A DNA stretch of 64,000 bases from Nitrosopumilus sp. b1 (GCF_014078545.1 NZ_MU078719.1:1-64000), one strand, 5' to 3'; positions 24,499 to 33,734 are shown, numbered from the stretch's first letter. Notes: a model not told the origin generated them from the sequence alone. Program-made: numbers and translations.

Positions 24499-25968
24499 TT
24501 GAATCCATTGAAAAAGTCTGTAACAATTTTAATCATAGTTGTAGCTGTTGCCGGAATCATAATAATTCCAAACTTATCTGAAGAATTCGTTAACGCCAAA
24601 ACTCTTAGAAAAATTGAATTTACTAAAACGGTTACATCCTCACAGGATCCAGGCATAGGCCATGAAAGTCATCAATTTGCCCTCATTCTTTCACCCAATG
24701 AGGGAACAATATACGATGGCTCGATAACATATACTGCGAGTGCCCCAATAGAGCTTGCAGTTTTACACGAAATTAGTAAGGAAGATGCAAAAGGCCAACC
24801 TACATGGAGTGTTGATGGAAACAAGATTTACGGATTATCTCTAATTGATCAAAATTCAAACTCTGGCTCACTCGAATTCACGGGTGCGGCATTGGCCTTA
24901 CACTCACCATCCCAAGCATTTTCTGCCACAGTTAGCGTAGATGGTTGGGTTAGGGGAGAACCAACTGAAATTATACAGCAAACAATTGAGGTAAAGACTG
25001 GAGACAATTCAGTGACTTTAGCACGTGGAAATGTTCCTGCAGTTATTCCTTTACACGCTGGTGTTTATGATGGAAATGAACTCTATTACATTATTACCGA
25101 TTCAAATAATGAAGAGCTTGCAAAATCCATATCTACAAAACAAGAATGGAAGGTTGAATTTGCACCAACACTTTCGAATTCTCCAAAAGAATCTCTTTCA
25201 GATATCTATGTATTCAAAAATGGTTTAGGAGGAAGAGGAATTCATGGATACCAAGTAGAAGTATTCTCTGATACACCTTCTCAAATAAATGAGTACAGTG
25301 CATTAAGAACTGTATCAGAAGTTAGCTGGAAAACAGGACAAAAACCCCATGTTTTAGAATCTGTCAAAGACATCTTACAAGCAAAAGAAGACGGAAAACT
25401 ACAACTTGAAAAAACTGAAATGATTCTCAATGTTCCGCAAATTAAATGGCCAGATGGTCAAATGAAAGTAAACGAAAACAAAACTATTAGTGATGACATG
25501 GAATATGGTGATAGCCAAATCCTTGACATTAATCTTGATGAGATGTCAGTTACTTTTATTGCCCACAGGGGATGGGGTCCACAAGGACAGACAATCTACT
25601 ATATTGTAACTGATGCCACTCCATCTGGACCTGCAGAAATGATGGGAGTTGTAGATTCTCCAACATCTGCAAGTTTGATCTCGAGTGCTGCAGCAGTTGA
25701 TCTTTTTCAATTCAAAAATGGAATTAAGAGCACTGGTCCTATAGGATTTCAGCCTGGTATAGCTTCGGCTGCACCAGGGGACAAAAACTACTCGCCCATG
25801 TGGAGAATCCATACTGTTGAGTGGGTTGAACCAAGCAAGGCCACGTTATTACAGACTAAAAGTGATATCGACGCACTAGAATCAAAAGGAGAAGTGCTAG
25901 TAGAAATAGCACGGCCTCTAAGCAGCGATCATATTGTAAACTGTCCTTTTATTGACCCATTTCAATAA
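24499..25968 (+). CDS. Exported protein with two tandem homologous domains
   Basis: 489 residues. A signal anchor occupies 1-30. A unit near residues 185-315 (Y-Y-I-I-T-D, then F-K-N-G-L-G-G-R-G-I-H-G-Y-Q and V-S-W) is echoed near 350-475 (Y-Y-I-V-T-D, F-K-N-G-I-K-S-T-G-P-I-G-F-Q and V-E-W), so the mature part is a duplicated domain, of a type seen in thaumarchaeal exported proteins (DUF7482-like, uncertain). Five of the conserved residues are aromatic or Gly. Location outside the membrane is inferred; function unknown. Confidence 0.65.
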   Translation: MNPLKKSVTILIIVVAVAGIIIIPNLSEEFVNAKTLRKIEFTKTVTSSQDPGIGHESHQFALILSPNEGTIYDGSITYTASAPIELAVLHEISKEDAKGQPTWSVDGNKIYGLSLIDQNSNSGSLEFTGAALALHSPSQAFSATVSVDGWVRGEPTEIIQQTIEVKTGDNSVTLARGNVPAVIPLHAGVYDGNELYYIITDSNNEELAKSISTKQEWKVEFAPTLSNSPKESLSDIYVFKNGLGGRGIHGYQVEVFSDTPSQINEYSALRTVSEVSWKTGQKPHVLESVKDILQAKEDGKLQLEKTEMILNVPQIKWPDGQMKVNENKTISDDMEYGDSQILDINLDEMSVTFIAHRGWGPQGQTIYYIVTDATPSGPAEMMGVVDSPTSASLISSAAAVDLFQFKNGIKSTGPIGFQPGIASAAPGDKNYSPMWRIHTVEWVEPSKATLLQTKSDIDALESKGEVLVEIARPLSSDHIVNCPFIDPFQ

Positions 25969-26011
25969 TTCACTAAACGGATAAATTATCTTAAAAAATT
26001 TCTTGATAGTA

Positions 26012-26806
26012 TTGGTAGGCAAACTTTTCATTGTTGGTGTCGGTCCTGGCCACCATGATCATATGACATTTAGGGCTAAACAAGCAATCGAAGAAAGTGA
26101 TACGATTGTTGGTTATGAGACTTATGTCAATCTAGTTCAAGATCTAATTGACGGTAAGGAAATTTACAGATATGCAATGACGCAAGAAGTTGAACGAGCT
26201 CATCAATGTATAGATCTTGCAAAATCTGGTAAAATTGTATCTCTAGTTTCAAGTGGGGATCCTGGAATTTATGGCATGGCGGGTCTTATCTATGAGACAT
26301 TAGCCGAACAAGGATGGGATCCAAAAAGTGGACTCTCTGTTGAAATAATTCCTGGCGTATCAGCTTTGAACTCATGCGCATCAATCATTGGTTCTCCCCT
26401 AATGACAGATTTTGCTGTAGTTAGTATGAGTGATCTCTTGGTTCCTTGGGAAATAATTGTAAAACGGGTAGAGGCAGCAGCCCAAGGTGATTTTGTAATC
26501 GTAATCTATAATCCCTCTAGCAAAAAAAGAATTCACCAGTTACAAGATACAAGAAAAATTTTGTTAAAACATAGAAAGCCATCAACACCGGTTGCAATCA
26601 TTAAGGGCGCGTTTAGAGAAACCCAGTCCGTTGTTTTAACTGATCTTGATAATATGGAAAACTATGCAGATAAGCTTGGAATGATCAGTACTGTAATTGT
26701 GGGTAACTCTTCAACTTATAATTACAAAGATTTGATGATAAACCCAAGAGGATACAAATCAAAGTACAATCTCAAGGAACAAACAAATCCTGAACTCAAA
26801 GTCTAA
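26012..26806 (+). CDS. cbiH: Precorrin-3B C17-methyltransferase (CobJ/CbiH)
   Basis: About 264 residues of the precorrin methylase family. G-V-G-P-G-H-H-D-H-M-T opens the SAM site; S-S-G-D-P-G-I-Y-G-M-A-G-L is the CobJ/CbiH signature; I-P-G-V-S-A-L-N and I-Y-N-P-S-S-K-K-R follow. It methylates C17 with ring contraction in cobalamin synthesis. TTG 26012 is 27 nt from an ATAAATTA box (25981-25988); TTG 26003 is in frame. Its end overlaps tyrS by 4 bp. CbiE is 20 kb away, so the pathway genes are scattered. Confidence 0.9.
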   Translation: MVGKLFIVGVGPGHHDHMTFRAKQAIEESDTIVGYETYVNLVQDLIDGKEIYRYAMTQEVERAHQCIDLAKSGKIVSLVSSGDPGIYGMAGLIYETLAEQGWDPKSGLSVEIIPGVSALNSCASIIGSPLMTDFAVVSMSDLLVPWEIIVKRVEAAAQGDFVIVIYNPSSKKRIHQLQDTRKILLKHRKPSTPVAIIKGAFRETQSVVLTDLDNMENYADKLGMISTVIVGNSSTYNYKDLMINPRGYKSKYNLKEQTNPELKV

Positions 26807-27846
26807 ACACTGTTCTTTATTGCAGCTGATAAATTATCATCGATTGTAATCTTCTCTCTTATGGGCTCAATGATCTTAATCAAATATTTAGACACAGTTT
26901 GTTTCAGATCTGTAGGATGAAGCTGCTTTTTTGCAAAATCTTCTTCAAGCTGTGAATAGCTAGAGTAGGTTACATTTCCTCCAAACTTTTCTGGTCTTTC
27001 AACTGAGATCTCATCAAACTCATGATAAATTACATGCCTTGCAATCTCTAGTAATGGATTACTTTCTGTGTTTGCCTCTTCACACCAGGCTTTTTTTATC
27101 TTTGATGCAATGATATCATTTGAATCGTGGATAAATATGCCTGAGTTTGGGTTAGATTTGCTCATCTTTCCTAGAGCCTTTGCATTCCCTTCTGTTGGCT
27201 GGGATAATCCCGGTAAAAGTCTATGATGAACGGCAACAGGTACTTTCCATTTCATCTTTGGGAACAACTCTCGTACAAGCATGTGAATTTTTCTCTGATC
27301 CATTCCTGCATGTGCAATATCTATCTCTAGGGAGTGAATGTCAACTGCCTGCATTGGTGGATACAATAATTTTGCAAGGTCAACCTTTTCCTCATTTTCA
27401 GATCTTCCCATAATGGTAAGAGTTCTCATGGTTCTTGCCAGCGACATATGTTTTGTAAATCTGACAAATTCTGCCCAGTATTCTTTTTTAGAATCATACA
27501 GCTCAGAACCCATCACAATGTTTACTCCAGGGCAAACAAGCTTGAATGCTTGAGCATAATACTTTGAAACTTGAGAAATCGTTTCCCAGTTTCCGCCCAA
27601 TTTATCATTGATTAATGTGTGCCAGTCTGCAAGAAAAACAGTACAGTTTACACCCGCTTTGATAAAATCATTAATCTTGAATCCTGTGCTGATTAGACTT
27701 CCTAAGTGTAAAAAACCAGAAATCTCAAGACCAATGTAGTGTCTTGGGCTGGAATTTGTTTTGAATAATTCTACCAGCTCTTCTCTTGTTACAATCTCTT
27801 CTGTTGGCGGTTTTGCAATCAGATCTACTTTTTCTAAAACATCCAA
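26803..27846 (-). CDS. tyrS: Tyrosyl-tRNA synthetase
   Basis: 347 residues from the start chosen, standard for archaeal TyrRS. Class I signatures: S-G-F-L-H-L-G-S-L in the HIGH position and G-K-M-S-K-S-N-P. L-A-D-W-H-T-L-I and Y-P-P-M-Q-A-V-D support TyrRS rather than TrpRS. The TATAAA at 27873-27878 predicts transcription from about 27849, so TTG 27846 is favoured over TTG 27864. Confidence 0.92.
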   Translation of the reverse strand: MDVLEKVDLIAKPPTEEIVTREELVELFKTNSSPRHYIGLEISGFLHLGSLISTGFKINDFIKAGVNCTVFLADWHTLINDKLGGNWETISQVSKYYAQAFKLVCPGVNIVMGSELYDSKKEYWAEFVRFTKHMSLARTMRTLTIMGRSENEEKVDLAKLLYPPMQAVDIHSLEIDIAHAGMDQRKIHMLVRELFPKMKWKVPVAVHHRLLPGLSQPTEGNAKALGKMSKSNPNSGIFIHDSNDIIASKIKKAWCEEANTESNPLLEIARHVIYHEFDEISVERPEKFGGNVTYSSYSQLEEDFAKKQLHPTDLKQTVSKYLIKIIEPIREKITIDDNLSAAIKNSV

Positions 27847-27879
27847 ACTGATTACACCTAACAAAAAGTTCCTATAAAG

Positions 27880-28452
27880 TTACGTCTCATGATCATCCAA
27901 ACTCTTTCTTGGTCTAGTACTGAGATAAAATGCATGTGCACTAATTACGAATCCCACTAGGAAAATCTTTGTACTAAATATGAGATTCCATGGCCTGTCT
28001 GGATCTGGGTAAGCAACTGTAAGCCTGTCAATATCTGGAACATTTCCATCAACAATTCCTGCAGTGATCTGTGCATTTAGTACAGTAAAACTCCACAAAA
28101 CCTCATACAAACAAATTATTGCAAAACCCAATAACATCAATTGCAGTAAGGCCATTCTGGTAGAGCCTATCTTTCCTTTGGTGGTTCTCTTCCAGCCTAT
28201 TCTTGATACACAATACCACCCAATTATACAAGCAAAGAACAACCATGTGATGAGCTTGGCAAAGTTCTCAAAGGGAATTTCTGTATCTACTAAAACTTCG
28301 CCCATGACGTAGGTTCCGTTTTCTTCCCATTCGGTATACATTGCATAGGCGCCATATGCAGTGATTGATAACATGATAAATGCGCAGACATAAAAGATGT
28401 ACAAAAAGACCCTGTATCCTCGATCAGTCTCTTGCAGGTGACGTTTCTCCAT
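27880..28452 (-). CDS. Four-helix membrane protein, conserved hypothetical
   Basis: 190 residues. Four hydrophobic helices at about 17-37, 65-82, 100-125 and 158-178, an acidic external loop after helix 1 (Y-T-E-W-E-E-N-G) and a P-D-P-D-R-P-W loop before helix 4. ATG 28452 is 26 nt from a minus-strand TATA at 28473-28482, and is preferred to the TTG/ATG codons upstream. No family recognised. Confidence 0.65.
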   Translation of the reverse strand: MEKRHLQETDRGYRVFLYIFYVCAFIMLSITAYGAYAMYTEWEENGTYVMGEVLVDTEIPFENFAKLITWLFFACIIGWYCVSRIGWKRTTKGKIGSTRMALLQLMLLGFAIICLYEVLWSFTVLNAQITAGIVDGNVPDIDRLTVAYPDPDRPWNLIFSTKIFLVGFVISAHAFYLSTRPRKSLDDHET

Positions 28453-28527
28453 TATGCACATGCAGAAGCTTGCATTATAAAATTTGATTCTTGAGAGTTT
28501 ATTAGAGAAACCCTATCCATCCCATTT

Positions 28528-29610
28528 GTGCCTGTACCAATAAACATCCCCATTATCGGTAAAGAGGAGATAAAGGCCGTAAATCAAGTTCTAAAGAGTG
28601 GAGTTTTAACATCCGCTGCAAAAAATGGGGGAAAAAACGTTCAGGAATTTGAAAAGCTTGCATGCAAGTATGTAAAATCAAAGTTTGCTGTATCAGTAAA
28701 CTCTGGTACTGCCTCTCTACAGGCGGCCCTATTAGCACTTGATGTACAGAAAGGAGACGAAGTACTCTTACCATCATTTACATTTGTTGCAACTGCAAAT
28801 GCTGTTGTATCGACCGGTGCAAAACCTGTTTTTGTAGATATTCTACAGGATAACTATACAATGGATCCAGAAGATCTTGCAAAAAAGATTACAAAAAAAT
28901 CCAAAGTGATAATACCAGTCCACCTTTATGGAAACGTTGCATACATTGATAGAATAATAGAAATCGCCAGAAAAAATAATCTGAGAATAATTGAGGATGC
29001 AGCACAATCTCTGGGTTCCACACTAAAGGGAAAACACACTGGAACGTTTGGAGACATTGGCAGTTACAGTCTGTATCCTGCAAAGGTTATGACAGCAGGA
29101 GAGGGAGGATTTCTTGTAACTAATGACAAGCAACTACACGAAAAATTACTAATGATTAGAAATCACGGAATGGTTCATGGTTATGATACAAAAATTTTGG
29201 GACTGAATCTACGATTACCAGAAATCTCAGCTGCAATTGCAAAGGAACAGATAAAAAAACTACCAAAGTTTTTGGCAAAGCGAAGAAAAAACTCACAACA
29301 GCTATCAAAGCTACTATCTAAAACAGACCTTACATTACCACATGAAAGAAAAAATGAAAAAGTAAACTGGTATCTATACACTATAGCAGCTAAAAACCGT
29401 GATAAATTACTAAAAGCATTAAACTCCAAAGGAATTGGCGCAGTTGCATATTATCCAACCCCTGTTCATAAAACACCATACTATCACTCCAAAGTAACAC
29501 TGAAAACAACAGAATGGGCAGCTTTGCACGTATTATCTCTGCCTGTCCAGCCTCAGGTTACTCCTCAAAACTTATCACAGACAGCATCAGTAATCAAATC
29601 GCTATTATGA
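28528..29610 (+). CDS. DegT/DnrJ/EryC1/StrS-family sugar aminotransferase
   Basis: 360 residues. N-S-G-T-A-S-L-Q-A-A-L, P-S-F-T-F-V-A-T-A-N-A-V, I-E-D-A-A-Q-S-L-G (PLP Asp) and S-L-Y-P-A-K-V-M-T-A-G-E-G-G (PLP Lys) are the family motifs. These enzymes aminate keto-sugars on nucleotide diphosphates for surface glycans. GTG start, 27 nt from GTTTATTA (28497-28504). The last codons overlap the next gene (ATGA), so the two are translationally coupled. Confidence 0.9.
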   Translation: MPVPINIPIIGKEEIKAVNQVLKSGVLTSAAKNGGKNVQEFEKLACKYVKSKFAVSVNSGTASLQAALLALDVQKGDEVLLPSFTFVATANAVVSTGAKPVFVDILQDNYTMDPEDLAKKITKKSKVIIPVHLYGNVAYIDRIIEIARKNNLRIIEDAAQSLGSTLKGKHTGTFGDIGSYSLYPAKVMTAGEGGFLVTNDKQLHEKLLMIRNHGMVHGYDTKILGLNLRLPEISAAIAKEQIKKLPKFLAKRRKNSQQLSKLLSKTDLTLPHERKNEKVNWYLYTIAAKNRDKLLKALNSKGIGAVAYYPTPVHKTPYYHSKVTLKTTEWAALHVLSLPVQPQVTPQNLSQTASVIKSLL

Positions 29611-30083
29611 ATTCTCTAGAGTATGTTTTTGGTGAGGTATGCAAGATATTACTTCCAATTCCAGAAGAGGTCTACTTTGGAAACCAGAAATCTTCCATCG
29701 CAATATGTACCCTTTCTAGTATATCCTTACTCAAAGAAATTGCAGAGTCTAACTTGCTTGATAATGTGGCAATTGTAGGACGATTATTTTCTGAAAACAA
29801 AGGCATTGATGCATTGGTTAGGTTTGTAAACTCTAATCCAAACATCAAGACATTAATTTTATGTGGCAAAGAAGTCTGGGGACACAAGGCAGGAGAATCA
29901 CTACTAGCATTGTATGAAAATGGAATTGATTCTGATGGTAGGATAATTGGATCACACAGTCCAGATCCCATATTACAACTATCAAACTCTGAAGTGCAAA
30001 AATTTCAAAATCAAATTACAATAATTAACAAAACTGGCGAAACAGATCCACTAATTATCAAACAAACTGTAGATTCAGTTTAG
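29607..30083 (+). CDS. MtrA-like soluble corrinoid-binding protein
   Basis: 158 residues resembling the cytoplasmic domain of MtrA, the corrinoid subunit of tetrahydromethanopterin S-methyltransferase. S-S-I-A-I-C-T-L-S-S, N-P-N-I-K-T-L-I-L-C-G-K-E-V-W-G-H-K-A-G-E-S and N-G-I-D-S-D-G-R-I-I-G parallel MtrA segments, and the His of E-V-x-G-H, the lower cobalt ligand in methanogen MtrA, is kept. The C-terminal membrane helix of methanogen MtrA is absent. The ATG overlaps the DegT stop (ATGA). Function in a non-methanogen is unknown. Confidence 0.8.
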   Translation: MNSLEYVFGEVCKILLPIPEEVYFGNQKSSIAICTLSSISLLKEIAESNLLDNVAIVGRLFSENKGIDALVRFVNSNPNIKTLILCGKEVWGHKAGESLLALYENGIDSDGRIIGSHSPDPILQLSNSEVQKFQNQITIINKTGETDPLIIKQTVDSV

Positions 30084-30430
30084 TATCCGTTTCTCTGTCT
30101 TTCTCTATTAATCTCGTTTTTGCGTTTGTATTCTTCTAAGATATCATCAGGCGTTAGATTGAGTTCTAAAGAAGCCTGCACAACAAAATGCCAAATATCG
30201 ATTAGCTCCTCTCTTGCATCTGCTTCATTAAATGGAGTTGGTTTTTTCCACCACTTCCAGTTTGTAGTCATCTGTAGTTCCACTGCTTCATGCATTATAG
30301 CTGTACAAAGTGCAGAAACTCTACCTTCTTTGTCATCCGGGTATCGTGACAAATCCATCATCTCAGATAGTCCTTTTTGCAACTCAAAGATTGAAACCAA
30401 TCTGTCCTTTTCAGAAACTTCCTGAGTCAA
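30080..30430 (-). CDS. All-alpha NTP pyrophosphatase, dimeric dUTPase-like
   Basis: 116 residues. The E-A-V-E-L-Q and E-E-L-I-D-I-W-H-F motifs supply the E-x-x-E and E-x-x-D Mg2+ ligands, and the C-terminal K-N-E-I-N-R-E-R-Q-R-N-G-Y is the dimeric dUTPase signature. Expected to hydrolyse dUTP (or a related NTP) to the monophosphate and pyrophosphate. TTG start. 4-bp convergent overlap with the MtrA-like gene. Confidence 0.8.
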   Translation of the reverse strand: MTQEVSEKDRLVSIFELQKGLSEMMDLSRYPDDKEGRVSALCTAIMHEAVELQMTTNWKWWKKPTPFNEADAREELIDIWHFVVQASLELNLTPDDILEEYKRKNEINRERQRNGY

Positions 30431-30464
30431 TAATTTGATTGAACAGGGAATTGAACTTAAGTCT

Positions 30465-31358
30465 TTAGAAACGAATCATCTTTTCGTAAATCTTTACACG
30501 TTTTTCAATATCTGATTTCTTAACCTTTGTTAATCCATCAAGACCATATCTCTCAACAGCAAACGAACCCAAAACATTACCATACACGACTCCCTTTTTG
30601 ATGGCTGAAAGGGTGGTGGAGTTTTTACTTGCCAAATATCCTATCATCGCACCTGCAAAAGAGTCTCCAGCGCCGGTTGGATCTACTACATCCTCTAATG
30701 AAAAGCCAGCAGAAGGGAATATGACATCATCAAAAAACATCAATGAACCATGTTCACCTTTTTTGATTATCACATATTTTGCCCCCCAACTCATCATCTT
30801 TTTTGCGCATTTTATCAGGTTGTGTTCTTTTGTGAGCAGTTTTGCCTCTTCATCATTAATTACAATGGCATCAACGGATTTTATCATCTTAATCACTGCA
30901 TTTCTTTTAGTTGCAATCCAAAATTCTATAGTATCACACATTGAAAATTTCACATTATCAAATTCTTTTATCAAGCTCGCATTTTGCTCAGGATCATTAT
31001 TTGCAAGATACACAAATCGAGATTTTTTATATTCTTCAGGAACAGTAGGCTTGAAATTTGCCAACACATTTAGCTCAGTCTTTAGAGTTTCTCTAGTGCT
31101 TAAGGTTTCATCATATTTTCCATCATATCGAAATGTCTTGCCTTTGGCAATGTGTAATCCTTTAAGATCCATGTGTTTTGCTAAAAGATCATGGTGTTTT
31201 TTTGGAAAATCTTTTCCTACTACTGCTATCAAACCCGTATCAACAAAAAAACTAGCAGATACACCTGCAAATGTTGCTGCACCACCAAGAACATCTTTTA
31301 GAGTTTTAGTTGGTGTTCTAATGGTATCTAATGCAGTTGAACCAAAAACTGTGAGCAC
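30465..31358 (-). CDS. PfkB-family carbohydrate/nucleoside kinase
   Basis: 297 residues, ribokinase fold. N-terminal G-G-A-A-T-F-A-G-V-S and the anion-hole signature D-P-T-G-A-G-D-S-F-A-G-A near the C-terminus (catalytic Asp). Substrate cannot be told; archaeal PfkB enzymes act on sugars or nucleosides. GTG start, 9 nt after the stop of the LEA14-like gene, so likely cotranscribed. Confidence 0.88.
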   Translation of the reverse strand: MLTVFGSTALDTIRTPTKTLKDVLGGAATFAGVSASFFVDTGLIAVVGKDFPKKHHDLLAKHMDLKGLHIAKGKTFRYDGKYDETLSTRETLKTELNVLANFKPTVPEEYKKSRFVYLANNDPEQNASLIKEFDNVKFSMCDTIEFWIATKRNAVIKMIKSVDAIVINDEEAKLLTKEHNLIKCAKKMMSWGAKYVIIKKGEHGSLMFFDDVIFPSAGFSLEDVVDPTGAGDSFAGAMIGYLASKNSTTLSAIKKGVVYGNVLGSFAVERYGLDGLTKVKKSDIEKRVKIYEKMIRF

Positions 31359-31367
31359 AGTGAAAAT

Positions 31368-31823
31368 CTAGTTTTGATGTATAAATTCCCTTGCTTGGAC
31401 TTCTGTTGGATAGTATACAAATGGTACATCTATTTTTGTAAACAAGACATCATATTGTGTAACTCCTGTTATTCTGATGGTTTGAGTCTCATCTGATTTC
31501 TGATCAGAATATGTTAGAAACACTCCATCAACTTTGGCCTTGCTCATTGGAGGAAGTACAAATGATTGTAATTCCCCTTCTCCAATTTGTTTTTCATCTG
31601 CAGTAATGATGAAATCTGTTTCACCAGCAGTAAGTAACAATAAAGACGGATTATCAAATTCTAACTGAATGTTATGTGCAGAACCTCTCTCATTTTCCTC
31701 CAACAAACTACTCTCAGTGATAATGGCATTAATCTGAGATGCTGAAGCATACTGAGAATAACCAAAAAAGCCCACGCCTACAACCAATAAAATCAATAAT
31801 GTTGCTTTACGTGATTTTTGCAT
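31368..31823 (-). CDS. Membrane-anchored LEA14-like protein
   Basis: 151 residues. A membrane anchor (about 8-25) is followed by one LEA14/WHy-like beta domain (F-D-N-P-S-L-L-L-L, G-E-G-E-L, P-P-M-S-K-A-K-V). ATG 31823 is 26 nt from an ATTTTAATC box at 31845-31853; TTG 31838 is in frame. A second protein of this type lies at 36983-37456. Role unknown, likely extracytoplasmic. Confidence 0.6.
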   Translation of the reverse strand: MQKSRKATLLILLVVGVGFFGYSQYASASQINAIITESSLLEENERGSAHNIQLEFDNPSLLLLTAGETDFIITADEKQIGEGELQSFVLPPMSKAKVDGVFLTYSDQKSDETQTIRITGVTQYDVLFTKIDVPFVYYPTEVQAREFIHQN

Positions 31824-31955
31824 GCCTATAAATCTCAAATTTCCATTTTAATCCCAAAGGGAAAAAAAACCAAATAATGTGTGTAAAAGTTTTGATCTAT
31901 TCTTAAACCTACTTAGAGCTAACAGAATAAATCAAAATCAACTAAGGTATTCTAG

Positions 31956-32450
31956 TTGGCAAAAATTAGAGTAAAATTTGGACATAATGAAATTGAGATA
32001 GACTCTAGAGATTTTTACGTTGATAATCAGACCATTGGCGAAGTAATTGACAAAGTAACTAAGCATATGCAAGAGAACAAAGCTAGAATTATCTTTGATG
32101 ATCGTTCTCTTGAACAACTAGAAAAAATGACTGATGTCTACAAAGAAAATCTTGAAACTCTAAACGGTTTGGAAGATGCAGAAACTCATGAACCAGAGTT
32201 TTCAGAACCTGTGCCAATTTCTCAAAATGAAATTAGAGAAAAACTTGAGACTTTAGCTTCAAAATCATTCTTTGATACTCCTAGAACTGTCTCTGAAACT
32301 GTAGAGGAATTACGAGAATATGGATGGAGTGCTAGTCTTTTGGATGTATCAAAAACTCTTGCAAAAATGGCATTTAATAGAGAAATTCTAAAAAACTCTA
32401 GGGATCACAGAAGCTATTATTTTGTAAAAGAAGCATTACTAGCTAACTAG
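31956..32450 (+). CDS. Winged-helix-type conserved hypothetical protein
   Basis: 164 residues. Beta-rich N-terminus (I-R-V-K-F-G-H-N-E-I-E-I), an acidic linker (about 65-90), and a C-terminal winged helix (S-E-T-V-E-E-L-R, V-S-K-T-L-A-K-M, then R-E-I-L-K-N and Y-Y-F-V). The domain order is similar to the protein at 388-777. TTG start 26 nt from an ATAAATCA box. A DNA-binding role is inferred. Confidence 0.6.
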   Translation: MAKIRVKFGHNEIEIDSRDFYVDNQTIGEVIDKVTKHMQENKARIIFDDRSLEQLEKMTDVYKENLETLNGLEDAETHEPEFSEPVPISQNEIREKLETLASKSFFDTPRTVSETVEELREYGWSASLLDVSKTLAKMAFNREILKNSRDHRSYYFVKEALLAN

Positions 32451-32628
32451 TTTTGTAGCTGCAAATATCACACGAATCAAAAGTATCTCCCTCTAGATGG
32501 TCAAAATGCGTATTGCATTCTCCACATGTGTGATGCATATCAAAATACCCGTCATCTTCTGTTTTGCCCACCTGCTTAGTTTCTAACTTTGTACTACCAC
32601 ATTTTATACAATGACACCCACATTCCAT
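32443..32628 (-). CDS. Small double zinc-ribbon protein, 61 aa
   Basis: 61 residues with C-H-C-I-K-C near the start, then C-G-E-C and C-D-I-C, plus His-His before C-G-E-C; enough ligands for two zinc sites. No other domain. The 3' end overlaps that of the winged-helix gene by 8 bp. Likely a nucleic-acid or protein adaptor; unrecognised family. Confidence 0.65.
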   Translation of the reverse strand: MECGCHCIKCGSTKLETKQVGKTEDDGYFDMHHTCGECNTHFDHLEGDTFDSCDICSYKTS

Positions 32629-32681
32629 TTATCAAAAAATGATTAACAATCTATTATAGTTGTATTGAATATTTTTTCTAG

Positions 32682-32837
32682 ATGAACAAAAAGCGAAAGA
32701 TCCCAATAGAGATTGATGATCATTTCAGGCTTTTTGGAAAAGAGCCATGGGAAGTAGAATATGGTGAAAAATGCCCAGTCTGTAATGTCAGAATTGATGA
32801 ATATGGATTTTGTTCATGTGGTTCTAGCGGTGAATGA
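32682..32837 (+). CDS. Small Cys-rich protein, 51 aa
   Basis: 51 residues. Basic N-terminus (M-N-K-K-R-K), a W-E-V-E-Y-G-E-K turn, then C-P-V-C and C-S-C close to the C-terminus, a single zinc knuckle. An ATTATAGT box near 32653-32660 is 26 nt before the ATG. The stop codon lies 14 bp inside the end of the converging exported-protein gene. Unrecognised but with convincing promoter, start and metal motif. Confidence 0.6.
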   Translation: MNKKRKIPIEIDDHFRLFGKEPWEVEYGEKCPVCNVRIDEYGFCSCGSSGE

Positions 32838-33726
32838 TCTTTGCTCTATACTGAAGTCCAACCACCATTACTATTCCTAATACTAGGGGTATCAACAAAG
32901 AGAATTCAGGAACTACTGAGGTTCCAATAATTTGAACAGTTCCAGTTGCTTTTGGCTTTACACTTATCCATACATGAGAATCTGTTTTTAGGAATTCATG
33001 TTTTAGAATTTTTTGATCATCAAGAAAAACTGTATATGGATTCCATAACAATTCTAAAGGAATAATCAAAGTTACTAACTGATTCTCTTTTTTTAGATCA
33101 AAACTAATGCTTTTTGACGGTTGATCAAAAACTAGTTCTACATCCTCAATACTTCGAATTCCAACCTCGAATTCTTTTCCTTCCCAAACAATCTTCTGCA
33201 TCTTTGTTTCTTCATCTGTAACATATTCTATTAGCACTTCACATCCATGACATCCTATCTTATGAACATCTTGTAATAAAATGGGATTTGCATTTACAAA
33301 AGCTAGATCAACTTCGTCGGGAAAATGAAAAACTGATCTTTCTGTATCGGCGTAAATATATTGCCATGACCATAATCCATCCTTCTCTGTTAATACCTCA
33401 GAGAGATCATACTCGATCAGGATTCCTGTTTTACTAGGAAAAATTGACAAAACAATATTTTGTTCACCCTCTGAAACTCCATGCTCTTTTTCTTCTCCTT
33501 CTAGATCTGTTACTTTGAGATTGATAATCTCTCCATTAATGGTGGTAAGTGATGTAGGTCTGCTGTTTGGATATAATTCATGAACTACGTGTACTTTTCC
33601 ATCCGCTCCAATGGTAATATCCAATGATTTCTGATATGCTTTTTCACCTATCCCTAACTGTGAAAATGATTGAGGTATAGCTGAGATAATCATAATAAAA
33701 ACAAAAGCAGCAAGTAATTTTTTCAA
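32824..33726 (-). CDS. Exported protein with C-terminal membrane anchor
   Basis: 300 residues. A signal peptide (1-22), a beta-rich body with a C-H-G-C pair near residue 160, and a C-terminal V-P-E-F-S-L-L-I-P-L-V-L-G-I-type helix with a short basic tail, like thaumarchaeal V-P-E-F anchors. TTG start 8 nt after the stop of the cyclophilin gene (AAGGATTAA between), so it is probably in its operon. Function unknown. Confidence 0.65.
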   Translation of the reverse strand: MKKLLAAFVFIMIISAIPQSFSQLGIGEKAYQKSLDITIGADGKVHVVHELYPNSRPTSLTTINGEIINLKVTDLEGEEKEHGVSEGEQNIVLSIFPSKTGILIEYDLSEVLTEKDGLWSWQYIYADTERSVFHFPDEVDLAFVNANPILLQDVHKIGCHGCEVLIEYVTDEETKMQKIVWEGKEFEVGIRSIEDVELVFDQPSKSISFDLKKENQLVTLIIPLELLWNPYTVFLDDQKILKHEFLKTDSHVWISVKPKATGTVQIIGTSVVPEFSLLIPLVLGIVMVVGLQYRAKIIHR

Positions 33727-33734
33727 GTTAATCC

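Noticed and set aside
29514-29606. Longer start for the MtrA-like protein
   Set aside because: The extension lies wholly inside the DegT gene in another frame, and the ATGA overlap at 29607 gives a natural coupled start.
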